NCBI GenBank assembly: GCA_947426265.1
Contig: CANEDJ010000005.1
Location: 1-52,504, forward strand
Reading direction: 5' to 3'
Length of the DNA: 52,504 nucleotides
DNA from: MGBC102946 sp022793145
Lineage (GTDB): Bacteria; Bacillota_I; Bacilli_A; RF39; UBA660
Shown: piece by piece, positions 33,264 to 41,573 of the stretch
Layout: each line of letters starts with the position of its first letter
Position numbering within the stretch: the first letter of the stretch is position 1
The notes under the pieces: generated by a model
What the model was told of the DNA's origin: nothing
What the model saw: the letters and a program-made list of their open reading frames with translations, nothing else
Database searches by the model: none
Program-made: the position numbers and the translations under genes

Positions 33264-34463
33264 ATGAAAAAAAGAGTTATCAGAATAGTAGGAATTATAC
33301 TTTTTATTATTTTAGGAATTTATTTAGGCTTTTTATTTTATAAAGATTATCAAATTCGTCATGCAAAAATAGAAGTAATTTTAAAAGAAGACTTATCAAT
33401 GGAGTTTGGAGAAGAAAAGAAAATATCAGATTTTGTTATGCATATAAATGGAGAAAAAATTTTAGATGATAAAAAAATATCTTATCAAAAAATAGGAAAG
33501 CAAAAAGTTTCATTTTCATATATAAATGAAGATAATATAAAAGTTTCTTATCAATTTGAAGTAGAAATAAAAGATAGCATAGAACCATTTGTGTGGTTAG
33601 GAAAAACTTACCGTGTTCAAAAAGATAAAGAGATTGATTTGTTAGAAGCCATACAATATGGTGATAATTATGATAGTCATCCAAATTGTATCATAGAAGG
33701 AAGTTATGATTTGACTACAATTGGAAAATATCCTTTGACATTTGTAATATCAGATTCTAGTGGAAATACTTATAGACATGATTTTATATTGGATGTTTAT
33801 GAGCCAAATCCAGAAGAAAAGCCATCAGCTGAAACAAACTATATTGATTTTGAAGAAATTAAAAAAAATCATAAAACAGAAAAAACCAAAATAGGACTGG
33901 ATATATCAAGTTGGCAAGGTGATGTTGATTTTGAAAAAATAAAAGAAGCAGGGGTAGAATTTTTATTTGTTCGTGTAGGTAGCAAAAGTTCTCCAACAGA
34001 ATATTTTGTAGATAAAAAATTTGAACGAAATATGGAATTGGCACGCCAATATAAAATACCAGTAGGAATTTATTATTATTCTTATGCTGGGAGTGAAAAG
34101 GATGCAAGAGAAGAAGCAAAGTGGGTCATAAAACAATTAAAAGATTATAAAATTGATTTGCCTGTTGTATTTGATTGGGAGGAATGGAACAATTTTAATT
34201 TCTATCGTGTCAGTTTTTATGAATTAACAAAAATTGCGGAAGCTTTTTTAGAAGAAATAGAAAAGGCAGGATACCAAGGAATGCTTTATAGTAGTAAAAG
34301 TTATTTAGAAAATGTTTGGTATCAAACGAAATATGACATTTGGCTTGCCCATTATACAAGTAAAACAAACTATGAAGGAACATATCAATATTGGCAAATG
34401 ACTAGTAGTGGGAAAATAGATGGAATTAAAGGACCTGTAGATGTAAATATTTTTTATCAATAA
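33264..34463 (+). CDS. Membrane-anchored GH25 muramidase
   Basis: 399 aa. A basic start and membrane helix (about 6-27) lead to an Ig-like/DUF5011-type pair of domains (KDSIEPFVWLGKTYRVQKD ... YPLTFVISDSSGNTYRHD). A glycosyl hydrolase 25 lysozyme domain follows from about residue 213: TKIGLDISSWQGDVDFEKI, FVRVG, the catalytic DWE in PVVFDWEEWN, and YQYWQMTSSGKIDG at the end. It cleaves the glycan strands of peptidoglycan from outside the membrane, for wall remodelling. GAGGAG precedes the ATG. Monocistronic with its own terminator. Confidence 0.92.
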   Translation: MKKRVIRIVGIILFIILGIYLGFLFYKDYQIRHAKIEVILKEDLSMEFGEEKKISDFVMHINGEKILDDKKISYQKIGKQKVSFSYINEDNIKVSYQFEVEIKDSIEPFVWLGKTYRVQKDKEIDLLEAIQYGDNYDSHPNCIIEGSYDLTTIGKYPLTFVISDSSGNTYRHDFILDVYEPNPEEKPSAETNYIDFEEIKKNHKTEKTKIGLDISSWQGDVDFEKIKEAGVEFLFVRVGSKSSPTEYFVDKKFERNMELARQYKIPVGIYYYSYAGSEKDAREEAKWVIKQLKDYKIDLPVVFDWEEWNNFNFYRVSFYELTKIAEAFLEEIEKAGYQGMLYSSKSYLENVWYQTKYDIWLAHYTSKTNYEGTYQYWQMTSSGKIDGIKGPVDVNIFYQ

Positions 34464-34487
34464 CAGATTTTTGGAATCTGTTTTTTT
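34462..34487 (+). terminator. Terminator after the GH25 gene
   Basis: AACAGATT (34462-34469) pairs with AATCTGTT (34475-34482), then T-run. The TAA stop overlaps the left arm. Confidence 0.85.
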
Positions 34488-34523
34488 AAAGAAAAGAATG
34501 ATATAATAAGGTTGGTGAATAAG

Positions 34524-35069
34524 ATGGAACAGGAAATGGAAGAAATATTTGAGCAAGCCAATAAGCAATTTTTAAAGAATCATGTTGCACTGTTAGAGTC
34601 TGATGTATCAGAAAGAACCTTGTGTGGGGCTTTAATGATAGAATTGCATGAGATTTTAAAGAATACCTCTTATGCAGAGTATTATGCCGATGTTGAATAT
34701 AATAGAAGTACAAATGGAACCATTAAAACTTGTGCAAAAAGAATAACGAATGAAGTAAAAGAAATAAAAATTAATTGTGATTTAATTGTACATTCTAGAG
34801 GTACAAAATCGTTAGATAATTTGATTGCAATTGAAATGAAGAAAAGTAGAGCTAAAAAAGCATCTAAAGATAGTGATAGAGATAGATTAAAAGCTTTAAC
34901 AATACATGATTTTGATGGAACTATCAGTAGTGATGGAAAAACAATTCCTAAATATGTTTGCAATTATCAATTAGGAGTTTATTACGAAATTAATGATAAA
35001 TATCGTTCCATTTTAATTGAATATTATCATCAAGAGGTATGTACAAATTCTTATACAATAGCTTATTAG
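34524..35069 (+). CDS. PD-(D/E)xK-nuclease-like hypothetical protein
   Basis: 181 aa. A strand with INCDLIVHSRG is followed after about 10 residues by LIAIEMKKSRAKK. The D-x(n)-E-x-K arrangement is the metal-binding core of PD-(D/E)xK nuclease folds. The distal DRDRLKALT and YQLGVYYEINDKYRSILIEY complete the sheet. It may be a restriction-like or repair nuclease, or a DNA-unrelated member of the fold. TTG and GTG codons occur 4 and 3 codons earlier; the ATG at 34524 is chosen. It precedes DUF1294 by 9 bases. Confidence 0.6.
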   Translation: MEQEMEEIFEQANKQFLKNHVALLESDVSERTLCGALMIELHEILKNTSYAEYYADVEYNRSTNGTIKTCAKRITNEVKEIKINCDLIVHSRGTKSLDNLIAIEMKKSRAKKASKDSDRDRLKALTIHDFDGTISSDGKTIPKYVCNYQLGVYYEINDKYRSILIEYYHQEVCTNSYTIAY

Positions 35070-35078
35070 AGGGATTTT

Positions 35079-35339
35079 ATGTTTTATTATAGTTTATTCA
35101 TAATGAATCTTATTTCATTTGGAATGTGTTATAATGATAAAAAAAGAGCAATCAAACATAAATATAGAATCCCAGAAAGTGTTTTACTTGGAATATCTAT
35201 TATGGGTGGTGCATTTGGATTTTGGTGGGCAATGTATTTATTCCATCATAAAACGGGGCATTTAAAATTTTTAATTATAGAACCATTATGCATTGTTTTA
35301 TGGATTGTTTTCATTTTATTAGAGAGGGGAATTATATGA
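35079..35339 (+). CDS. DUF1294 small membrane protein
   Basis: 86 aa, two or three membrane helices. The family signature is CYNDKKRAIKHKYRIPESVLL followed by ISIMGGAFGFWWAMYLFHHKTGHLKF (Gly-Gly, Ala-Phe-Gly and FxHKT conserved). DUF1294 proteins are short inner-membrane proteins of unknown function. It ends in an ATGA overlap with the next gene, so the two are translationally coupled. AGAGGGATTTT precedes the ATG. Confidence 0.85.
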   Translation: MFYYSLFIMNLISFGMCYNDKKRAIKHKYRIPESVLLGISIMGGAFGFWWAMYLFHHKTGHLKFLIIEPLCIVLWIVFILLERGII

Positions 35340-35686
35340 TAACTTTTATTTGGTATCCAAAATGTAGTACTTGTAAAAAGGCAAAGGAGTGGCTAGAGGA
35401 ACATCATATAACTTATGTAGAGCGACATATTGTAGAAAATCCACCAACATATGAAGAGCTTAGTTTATGGTATCAAAATAATATTTATGAATTGAAAAGA
35501 TTTTTTAATACAAGCGGAAATTTATATAAGGAAATGAATTTAAAAGATAAACTACCAAAAATGACAGAAGAAGAACAATTAAAGTTACTTAGCACAAGTG
35601 GAATGCTTGTACGTAGACCACTTGTAATAGCAGAACAAGGAATTTTAATAGGATTTAAAGAAAAAGAATGGGATGATTTTTTTTAG
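35336..35686 (+). CDS. ArsC/Spx-family thioredoxin-like protein
   Basis: 116 aa. The thioredoxin-like ArsC/Spx fold has WYPKCSTCKKAKEWLEEH with an intact CxxC (residues about 10-13). It continues with ERHIVENPPTYEELSLWYQ, FFNTSGNLYKEM and LLSTSGMLVRRPLVI. The FNTSG and RRPL blocks are typical of the Spx/YffB/MgsR branch, so it may be a glutathione- or thiol-dependent reductase or a stress regulator; arsenate reduction is not implied. Overlaps DUF1294 by four bases. Confidence 0.82.
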   Translation: MITFIWYPKCSTCKKAKEWLEEHHITYVERHIVENPPTYEELSLWYQNNIYELKRFFNTSGNLYKEMNLKDKLPKMTEEEQLKLLSTSGMLVRRPLVIAEQGILIGFKEKEWDDFF

Positions 35687-35785
35687 ATAAAAAGTGATGT
35701 GAGACTAAAAGAGAATGTTTGATGTAAGGTTATTTTTAGATGAATGAGTGAATAAAATAGAGGCAAAGGTCATAGGAGGATAAAA

Positions 35786-36703
35786 ATGAATATTGAGAAA
35801 TTATTAGGAATAAAATATCCGATTATATGTGGGGCAATGGCCAGAATCGCAGATGCAACATTGGCAGCAGCTGTTTCAAATGCAGGTGGATTAGGAATTA
35901 TTGCTGGAGGCGGACTTAGTAAAGAAGAATTAAAGGCTGAAATTAGAAAATGTAAAGAGCTAACTTCTAATCCATTTGGAGTTAACATTATGCTGATGGC
36001 GTCAAATAAAGATGAGTTAGCAAATCTTTTAATAGAAGAAAAGGTTTCTGTAGTAACAACAGGAGCAGGGAGTCCTGAAGCGTACATAAAAATGTGGAAA
36101 GAAGCAGGAATTAAGGTGATACCAGTTATTGCCAGCGTAAAACACGCAAAAAAAATGGAAGCTTTAGGCGTAGACGCAGTAGTGGCAGAAGGAACAGAAG
36201 CAGGTGGCCATATTGGGAGTACAACAACAATGTGTTTGATTCCACAGGTTGTAGATGCAGTATCCATTCCAGTAATTGCTGCAGGAGGTATAGCAGATGG
36301 AAGAGGTATGAGAGCTGTAGAAATATTAGGAGCTGCTGGAGTACAAATTGGGACACGTTTTTTAGCTACTAAAGAGTGTAAAATTGCGCAAGCTTATAAA
36401 GAAGAAGTAATAAAAGCGAATGATACAGATACTAGAGTTCTTGGCTTATCAATCGCTTCTCCTATTAGAAATTTAAAAAATGAAATGACAGAAAAGTATT
36501 TGGAACTAGAATATAATGGTGCTCCAAAAGAAGAATTGGATAAGTTAACCTTGGGTGCATTAAAAAAGGCTGTAGAAGGTGATGTGAATTCTGGTTCTAT
36601 GATGTCTGGCCAAATAGCAGGGCTCATTCATAACATAAAATCAGTAGAAGAGGTAATAGCAGATTTGATATCGCAATATGAATTTGTCAAAAGAGAAAAA
36701 TAA
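35786..36703 (+). CDS. fabK: FMN enoyl-ACP reductase II (FabK-like)
   Basis: 305 aa TIM barrel of the nitronate monooxygenase/FabK family. It opens LGIKYPIICGAMARIADATL and has NAGGLGIIAGGG, PFGVNIMLMA, the conserved VVAEGTEAGGHIG phosphate/FMN region and IPVIAAGGIADGRGM. FabK catalyses the last step of fatty-acid elongation with NADH and FMN. The usual fab neighbours are absent, so it stands alone; a nitronate monooxygenase role is the alternative. AGGAGGATAAAA precedes the ATG. The stop sits in the terminator loop. Confidence 0.85.
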   Translation: MNIEKLLGIKYPIICGAMARIADATLAAAVSNAGGLGIIAGGGLSKEELKAEIRKCKELTSNPFGVNIMLMASNKDELANLLIEEKVSVVTTGAGSPEAYIKMWKEAGIKVIPVIASVKHAKKMEALGVDAVVAEGTEAGGHIGSTTTMCLIPQVVDAVSIPVIAAGGIADGRGMRAVEILGAAGVQIGTRFLATKECKIAQAYKEEVIKANDTDTRVLGLSIASPIRNLKNEMTEKYLELEYNGAPKEELDKLTLGALKKAVEGDVNSGSMMSGQIAGLIHNIKSVEEVIADLISQYEFVKREK

Positions 36704-36714
36704 TCTCTTTTTTT
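36691..36714 (+). terminator. Terminator overlapping the fabK stop
   Basis: AAGAGA (36691-36696) pairs with TCTCTT (36704-36709) around the TAA; T-run follows. Confidence 0.75.
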
Positions 36715-36791
36715 AATGTCAAATTTTAGATTTTTTCTTTTCAAAAGAAAGAAAAGTTGATATACTAATAAATAGAATAGGGAGGATATAA

Positions 36792-37508
36792 ATGGAAAAT
36801 AAAAGAAAAAAAACAATTATTTTAATTTCTATAATTATAGTTCTTATAATTGCAATAATAGCATGTATTTTAATTTTTATGAAACCTAACAATAAACAGA
36901 ATGAGCCAAATAATAGGCCAAACCAATCAGGAGAAAATAATAAGCCAAATAGTGACAATAACAATACAGATGATAAAGATAATACAGATAATGAAAATAA
37001 TACAGAAAATAATGGTGATAATAATTCTGATGATAAGAATGACAATCCAAACGGTTCTGGAGATAATAATCAAGGAGGAACAACAACTCCAGTAGTTAAA
37101 AAGCTTCGCATTTATTCTTGTAGAAGAACAACAAATACTTCTGGAGTAGAGATTGTGGATAGTCTCAATTTAAAATATCATATTGAAAATGGTTTGCAAT
37201 CTGATGAAGTTATTGTAACAATGCGTGCAACTGATGGGTCAGGGACTGCTACAATAGAAGCTTATAAAAAATGGATGGCAGAATTAAAAAAAATAAAAGG
37301 AATTACGATTACTACGACTCAATCAGGAGATAAGGTTGTATTTAGCATAAAAACAGACTATAAAAAAGTAGACTATTCCAATATTGATTTTAATGATAAA
37401 GATAGAATTTTATTTTATAATGATATTCGTGCAAATGATAGTCTAGAAACAATTACAGAATTTTTAGGGGAAGCAGGATATATTTGTCAAGCACCAAAGG
37501 AGGCTTAA
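36792..37508 (+). CDS. Anchored two-cysteine protein with Asn/Asp linker (paralogue 2 of 3)
   Basis: 238 aa. A basic start and helix (about 8-30) are followed by a low-complexity spacer of roughly 65 residues made of Asn, Asp, Gly, Lys and Thr. The globular part begins TTTPVVKKLRIYSCRRTTN and ends EFLGEAGYICQAPKEA. A Cys at each end of the domain matches the paralogues at 21904 and 37510. The polar linker would hold the domain away from the membrane. GGGAGG precedes the ATG. It is two bases from the next gene, an obvious tandem duplicate in operon. Confidence 0.75.
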   Translation: MENKRKKTIILISIIIVLIIAIIACILIFMKPNNKQNEPNNRPNQSGENNKPNSDNNNTDDKDNTDNENNTENNGDNNSDDKNDNPNGSGDNNQGGTTTPVVKKLRIYSCRRTTNTSGVEIVDSLNLKYHIENGLQSDEVIVTMRATDGSGTATIEAYKKWMAELKKIKGITITTTQSGDKVVFSIKTDYKKVDYSNIDFNDKDRILFYNDIRANDSLETITEFLGEAGYICQAPKEA

Positions 37509-37509
37509 A

Positions 37510-38148
37510 ATGAAGAAAAAAGGAAACCCAATTAAAACTATTATAAATAGTTGGAGAAAAATTGATTCTGAGAAAAGAACACTAATTATTATTATAATAT
37601 TTGTATTCGCATTTGTTTCTCTAATGCCAAATTTATATAAGGGATGGGTAAATTTTAGAGACCATGGATTTCGTTTTGGATCTAAAACGAATCAGGAAGA
37701 AAAAAAGCCAAATGGAGAAACTAAGGATCCAAACGCAGGAAAAACACTTACAATGACCTGCACCCAAACAGTACAAGATAACGAATACAAAACAGAAATA
37801 AAAACGGTTATTTATTATGTTGATAATCAATTAAAAAAAGAAGATTATAAAATGACAATGACAGCACTTAGTGATATTGCAAAAGAAGAGCTTCCAATTA
37901 GGAAATCTCTATATGATATTACTGAGAAAACATATCAATCATTAAATGGATTTAACGTAAAATCAGATTTAACAGATACTATATTTACTTATAATTTAGT
38001 TACAGATTATGCAAAAGTAGATATGGAAGCTGTGAATAAAGATGAGGATCAAGAAGAAGGACAAGTATTTGTCGATTTAGAATATAATCAAAATATTAAT
38101 AGTGTTAAGTCATATTATGAAAACTTAGGACTAAAATGTACAAAATAA
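37510..38148 (+). CDS. Anchored two-cysteine protein (paralogue 3 of 3)
   Basis: 212 aa. Its membrane helix is near residues 24-40 (TLIIIIIFVFAFVSLMP), followed by a short polar spacer. The domain opens KTLTMTCTQTVQDNEYK and closes YYENLGLKCTK. It shares with the preceding gene the pattern helix, spacer, T-x-x-C entry, long helix and terminal Gly-x-x-Cys. AAGGAGGCTTAAA upstream of the ATG overlaps the previous gene's end. It is probably secreted-face, disulfide-bonded. Function is unknown; the pair may be a receptor or wall-facing module. Confidence 0.75.
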   Translation: MKKKGNPIKTIINSWRKIDSEKRTLIIIIIFVFAFVSLMPNLYKGWVNFRDHGFRFGSKTNQEEKKPNGETKDPNAGKTLTMTCTQTVQDNEYKTEIKTVIYYVDNQLKKEDYKMTMTALSDIAKEELPIRKSLYDITEKTYQSLNGFNVKSDLTDTIFTYNLVTDYAKVDMEAVNKDEDQEEGQVFVDLEYNQNINSVKSYYENLGLKCTK

Positions 38149-38155
38149 ATTTAGT

Positions 38156-38185
38156 AAAAAGCTATAAAAATAATAGCTTTTTTTT
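38156..38185 (+). terminator. Terminator after the two-gene paralogue operon
   Basis: AAAAAGCTAT (38156-38165) pairs with ATAGCTTTTT (38173-38182), then T residues. Confidence 0.8.
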
Positions 38186-38257
38186 ATATAGATGATGAAT
38201 TTGCACTTTTTTTAATTTTGTGTATAATAAAGGCCAATAAAAAAAGAGGGGGATAAT

Positions 38258-39547
38258 ATGGAAAAAAGACAATATTTTTCTCTTGTCATGGACCGTATTA
38301 CAGAATTAAAAAATGAGCTAGAAAAAACAGAATTAGAATTATCTATGGCAAAAAAGGAGAAAAATGATAAAAAAATAAAAATATTAGAAATGAAAAAGAA
38401 ATTTTTAAATTATAAAATTCAGTATTTAGAAAAGATAAAAGGTTTACCTTTTTATTTAGTAGTGAATGAATTATCAAGTGAACAACTTAGAAGTATAAGA
38501 AGTTCTATTGGAAAATTAGGATTATCATTAGAAGAGACAAGAGCTTATCTAATGGAAAAATTGAAACTTCATGAAATTCCTTCATTAATTAAGCATTCTG
38601 ATCTTTCTTGTCTTGAGCAAATTAGTGATTATGAAACCATAATGAGGTTGATCACTATTCAAAAGAAAAATGGAAATTATGAACAACAAAAAAGAGATTT
38701 ACAAAGAGAACTTTTAATTCCAATAGAATTGTGTTATCCTGTGGCTTATCAAGTATTTGAGTCTTCAGGAAAAACAAGACCATTATGTTTCTATGAAATT
38801 GATCATATAAAAAAGAGATTAGCAGCTTATAGCACAAAATTGGAACAAACGATGAAAATTTTTTATAGTGATTATTCTATAGAGACAATCAAAGATATCG
38901 CTTTTTACTTACATCATGTTGATAGTGAAGGATTACCAAAACAATTTATAGAAGCACATATGGAAAGAGTTATCTCAGAATTCCCAGAAGAAAGAGCATC
39001 CATTAAATATCTGCTTCAGTCAGGAGAAAAGAGAGGTTTCTTTAAAAATTTTGCAACAAAAAGAAAGCGAAAAAAAGAACAAGAATTCTTAGAAGCTGTT
39101 GTAAGAAGTTATGGAAAAGATGAAGTGTTATCTTTCTTTGGAATTGAAATCACTGATTTGTTTGCTTTATCTAAAAGGGAATTAACTGATATAATTGTTA
39201 AAATTGAGGAAATTGCAAAAATTAAAAGAGCTAAGATTGAGATTTTAGATCAAAGTATCAGAATAAAGCAGAATGAAATTTTAAATACTGCTAGAGATTA
39301 TAATTTACTACAAAGTAATGCAAAAGATCAATTTTCTAAAATTATTTATTCAGAAATTAAAGATTTTCAAAATGCTTGGTTACATTGGCTTTGGCAAGTT
39401 CCCGATTTATTAGAAGTTTTTATGAAAGGTCATGCACTAGCGGAAGTAGAAACGCTTGTAGAATGTTTGAAAGATCCATTCCCTTATTATAGGGAGGAAG
39501 AATTGATAAAACAAATTGTATATTCTTTGAATCCTAAGAAAGGATAA
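38258..39547 (+). CDS. Large helical protein of unknown function (429 aa)
   Basis: No signal peptide or membrane span. The N-terminal 65 residues form a coiled coil (ITELKNELEKTELELSMAKK). The remainder is helical with several basic segments (KKRLAAYSTKLEQTMKIFY; RGFFKNFATKRKRKKEQEF) and a second coiled-coil-like region near 315-345. GAGGGGG precedes the ATG, and expression is monocistronic with its own promoter-like TATAAT region. I do not recognise a family. Its size and style are similar to the 348-aa orphan at 16583, but no clear sequence homology was seen. Confidence 0.7.
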   Translation: MEKRQYFSLVMDRITELKNELEKTELELSMAKKEKNDKKIKILEMKKKFLNYKIQYLEKIKGLPFYLVVNELSSEQLRSIRSSIGKLGLSLEETRAYLMEKLKLHEIPSLIKHSDLSCLEQISDYETIMRLITIQKKNGNYEQQKRDLQRELLIPIELCYPVAYQVFESSGKTRPLCFYEIDHIKKRLAAYSTKLEQTMKIFYSDYSIETIKDIAFYLHHVDSEGLPKQFIEAHMERVISEFPEERASIKYLLQSGEKRGFFKNFATKRKRKKEQEFLEAVVRSYGKDEVLSFFGIEITDLFALSKRELTDIIVKIEEIAKIKRAKIEILDQSIRIKQNEILNTARDYNLLQSNAKDQFSKIIYSEIKDFQNAWLHWLWQVPDLLEVFMKGHALAEVETLVECLKDPFPYYREEELIKQIVYSLNPKKG

Positions 39548-39607
39548 ATTTCCATCAGTTGATTTTTTACTATAAATAATCTATAATGAAAATAGGAGGA
39601 TTGTGTT

Positions 39608-40015
39608 ATGTATTGTGTAAATTGTGGAAATAAAGTAGATGAAAATGCTGATATTTGTCTTAAATGTGGAGTGTTCTTGAAAAAAGATAATCAGAGAAAT
39701 TCAACTGCTTCTCCAAAAATAGGAAAAGGAATTGCAAGTTTAGTTCTAGGAATTTTAGCTATATATTTTTGTCTTGCTGGTTTTGCTGCATTTGATGGTC
39801 TAGAATATTCATTACTAGGTTATGATGGAACACAAAGAATTGCTTATGCAGTTGGTTTTATTTTAATTCAAACAGTGTTTTCAGTTCCAGGGTTTTGCTT
39901 AGCAGTAGCAGAGCGTATGGATAATGAAAATGGATTTAATACAGCAGGGTTCTGGCTAGGAATTGTCTCATTTATATGTATAGGCATTCAATTTATTTTT
40001 GTATTAATTTATTAG
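39608..40015 (+). CDS. Zinc-ribbon membrane protein (DUF4190-like)
   Basis: 135 aa. An N-terminal zinc ribbon with two CxxC pairs (MYCVNCGNKVDENADICLKCG) is followed by a polar spacer and three hydrophobic helices (GIASLVLGILAIYFCLAGF; IAYAVGFILIQTVFSVPGF; AGFWLGIVSFICIGIQFIF). This is the layout of zinc-ribbon/DUF4190-type small membrane proteins. Function is unknown. TAGGAGGATTG precedes the ATG. The gene ends in a terminator that overlaps its stop. Confidence 0.8.
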   Translation: MYCVNCGNKVDENADICLKCGVFLKKDNQRNSTASPKIGKGIASLVLGILAIYFCLAGFAAFDGLEYSLLGYDGTQRIAYAVGFILIQTVFSVPGFCLAVAERMDNENGFNTAGFWLGIVSFICIGIQFIFVLIY

Positions 40016-40035
40016 AAGTCTTGGACTTCTTTTTT
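40014..40035 (+). terminator. Terminator overlapping the stop of the zinc-ribbon gene
   Basis: AGAAGTC (40014-40020), TTG loop, GACTTCT (40024-40030), T-run. Confidence 0.8.
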
Positions 40036-40081
40036 GTTTATAAAATAGATTTTTTGACCATAACAATAATAGGAGGTTGTT

Positions 40082-41515
40082 ATGGGAAAATATAGTTTAT
40101 GGTTAGATAATATTTCATATGAAAAAGAACCCATTTTGAAAGAAGATATTGATTGTGATGTATTAATTGTGGGGGGCGGAATGACTGGCCTTAGTACCGC
40201 TTATCATTTAAAAAATAGCAATTTGAAAATTGTAGTAGTTGAAAAAAAACAGATAGGGAGAGGAATTAGCGCAAGAACGACTGGAAAAGTTACATATTTA
40301 CAAGATACCATATATTCTGACTTAACAAATACTTATTCAGAAACAATCGCTAAAAAATATTTTTATTCACAAAAAGATGCAATAGAATTGATTAGTAGCA
40401 TTGTAAACCAAGAAAAAATAGATTGTAATATGAAGAAAGTATCATCTTATATTTTTTCAAAGGAAAAAGAAAGTTTGCAAAAAGAAAAAAAATTGTTAAA
40501 ACAATTTGGAGTATCCGTAGTAGAAGCAAATATGAAAGGATATTATGCAATTGGAGTAGAAGATACTTATGTCTTTCATCCTATAAAATATATACAGGCT
40601 TTAAAAGATATTTGTAAAAAAGATGGAATTCAATTTTATGAACATACAGATATCAATTTTATAAAAGAAGAAGACAGAGGATATATTTGTGGAAATGAAT
40701 TTATAAAGATTAAAGCTAAAAAAGTTGTACTTGCATGTCATTATCCTTATTTTCTGTTCCCATTTTTGATGCCTTTGAAATGTACATTAGAAAAATCATA
40801 TATTTCTGCCACACCTGTTAAAAAAACAGAATCTTACTCTGCTATAAGTATAGAAAAACCAATTATTTCTTTAAGATATCATGAGGCAGAAGAAAATTAT
40901 CTTATTTATTTAACAAATTCTCATTCACTATATAAAGAATATGATGATCAAAAGCATTTTGAAGAATTAAGGAAATGTTTAGAAAGATTAGAACTTAATC
41001 CGAAATATTTATGGAGCAATCATGATATTATGACATTTGATAAACTTCCATTTATTGGATTATTAAAAACAAATCTTTATTTAGCAACTGGTTATAATAC
41101 ATGGGGAATGACAAATAGCAATCTAGCAGGAAAAATCATTTCAGATATGATAATGGATATTTATAGTCCTTATGAAACTTTATTTTCTCCAAAGAGAAAA
41201 TTAAAAAAACTATCATTACCAGAAACAATTTATGGTGGAATAAAACCAATGATAGAAAATAAAATGTGGAAAAATAAAAATTGGTATCCAGAAAATGTTT
41301 ATTTTGAAACAAGGAATGGCAAGAATGTCGCAATTTATGTGGATAAATTAAAAAAAGAACATATTGTCTATAATACTTGTCCACATCTTAAGTGCAGTCT
41401 TTTATTTAACTCTGTGGAAAAAACTTGGGATTGTCCTTGTCATGGTTCGAGATTTGATTTAGATGGAAAAGTAATCATTGGGCCTAGTAATTATGATATT
41501 ACATACCATGAATAG
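40082..41515 (+). CDS. FAD-dependent oxidoreductase with C-terminal Rieske domain
   Basis: 477 aa fusion. The N-terminal DAO-type FAD domain carries DVLIVGGGMTGLSTAYHL (residues about 24-41) and the second flavin strand KIVVVEKKQIG. It ends with the FAD-closing TGYNTWGMTNSNLAG near 345. The C-terminal 80 residues are a Rieske [2Fe-2S] module: NTCPHLKCSLLF (C-x-H) and WDCPCHGSRFDLDG (C-x-x-H). Such fusions couple flavin oxidation of an amine or small acid to an iron-sulfur centre. The substrate is unknown. AGGAGG precedes the ATG. Confidence 0.92.
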   Translation: MGKYSLWLDNISYEKEPILKEDIDCDVLIVGGGMTGLSTAYHLKNSNLKIVVVEKKQIGRGISARTTGKVTYLQDTIYSDLTNTYSETIAKKYFYSQKDAIELISSIVNQEKIDCNMKKVSSYIFSKEKESLQKEKKLLKQFGVSVVEANMKGYYAIGVEDTYVFHPIKYIQALKDICKKDGIQFYEHTDINFIKEEDRGYICGNEFIKIKAKKVVLACHYPYFLFPFLMPLKCTLEKSYISATPVKKTESYSAISIEKPIISLRYHEAEENYLIYLTNSHSLYKEYDDQKHFEELRKCLERLELNPKYLWSNHDIMTFDKLPFIGLLKTNLYLATGYNTWGMTNSNLAGKIISDMIMDIYSPYETLFSPKRKLKKLSLPETIYGGIKPMIENKMWKNKNWYPENVYFETRNGKNVAIYVDKLKKEHIVYNTCPHLKCSLLFNSVEKTWDCPCHGSRFDLDGKVIIGPSNYDITYHE

Positions 41516-41573
41516 TTTGAATCGCTTTCTTTTTTCTTGAATCTATTCTATAATAGAAAAAAGGAAGTGTGAT

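Noticed and set aside
36890..37090. Nucleotide repeat array or CRISPR-like pattern
   Set aside because: The repetition comes from an Asn/Asp-rich coding linker, with no regular repeat-spacer length.
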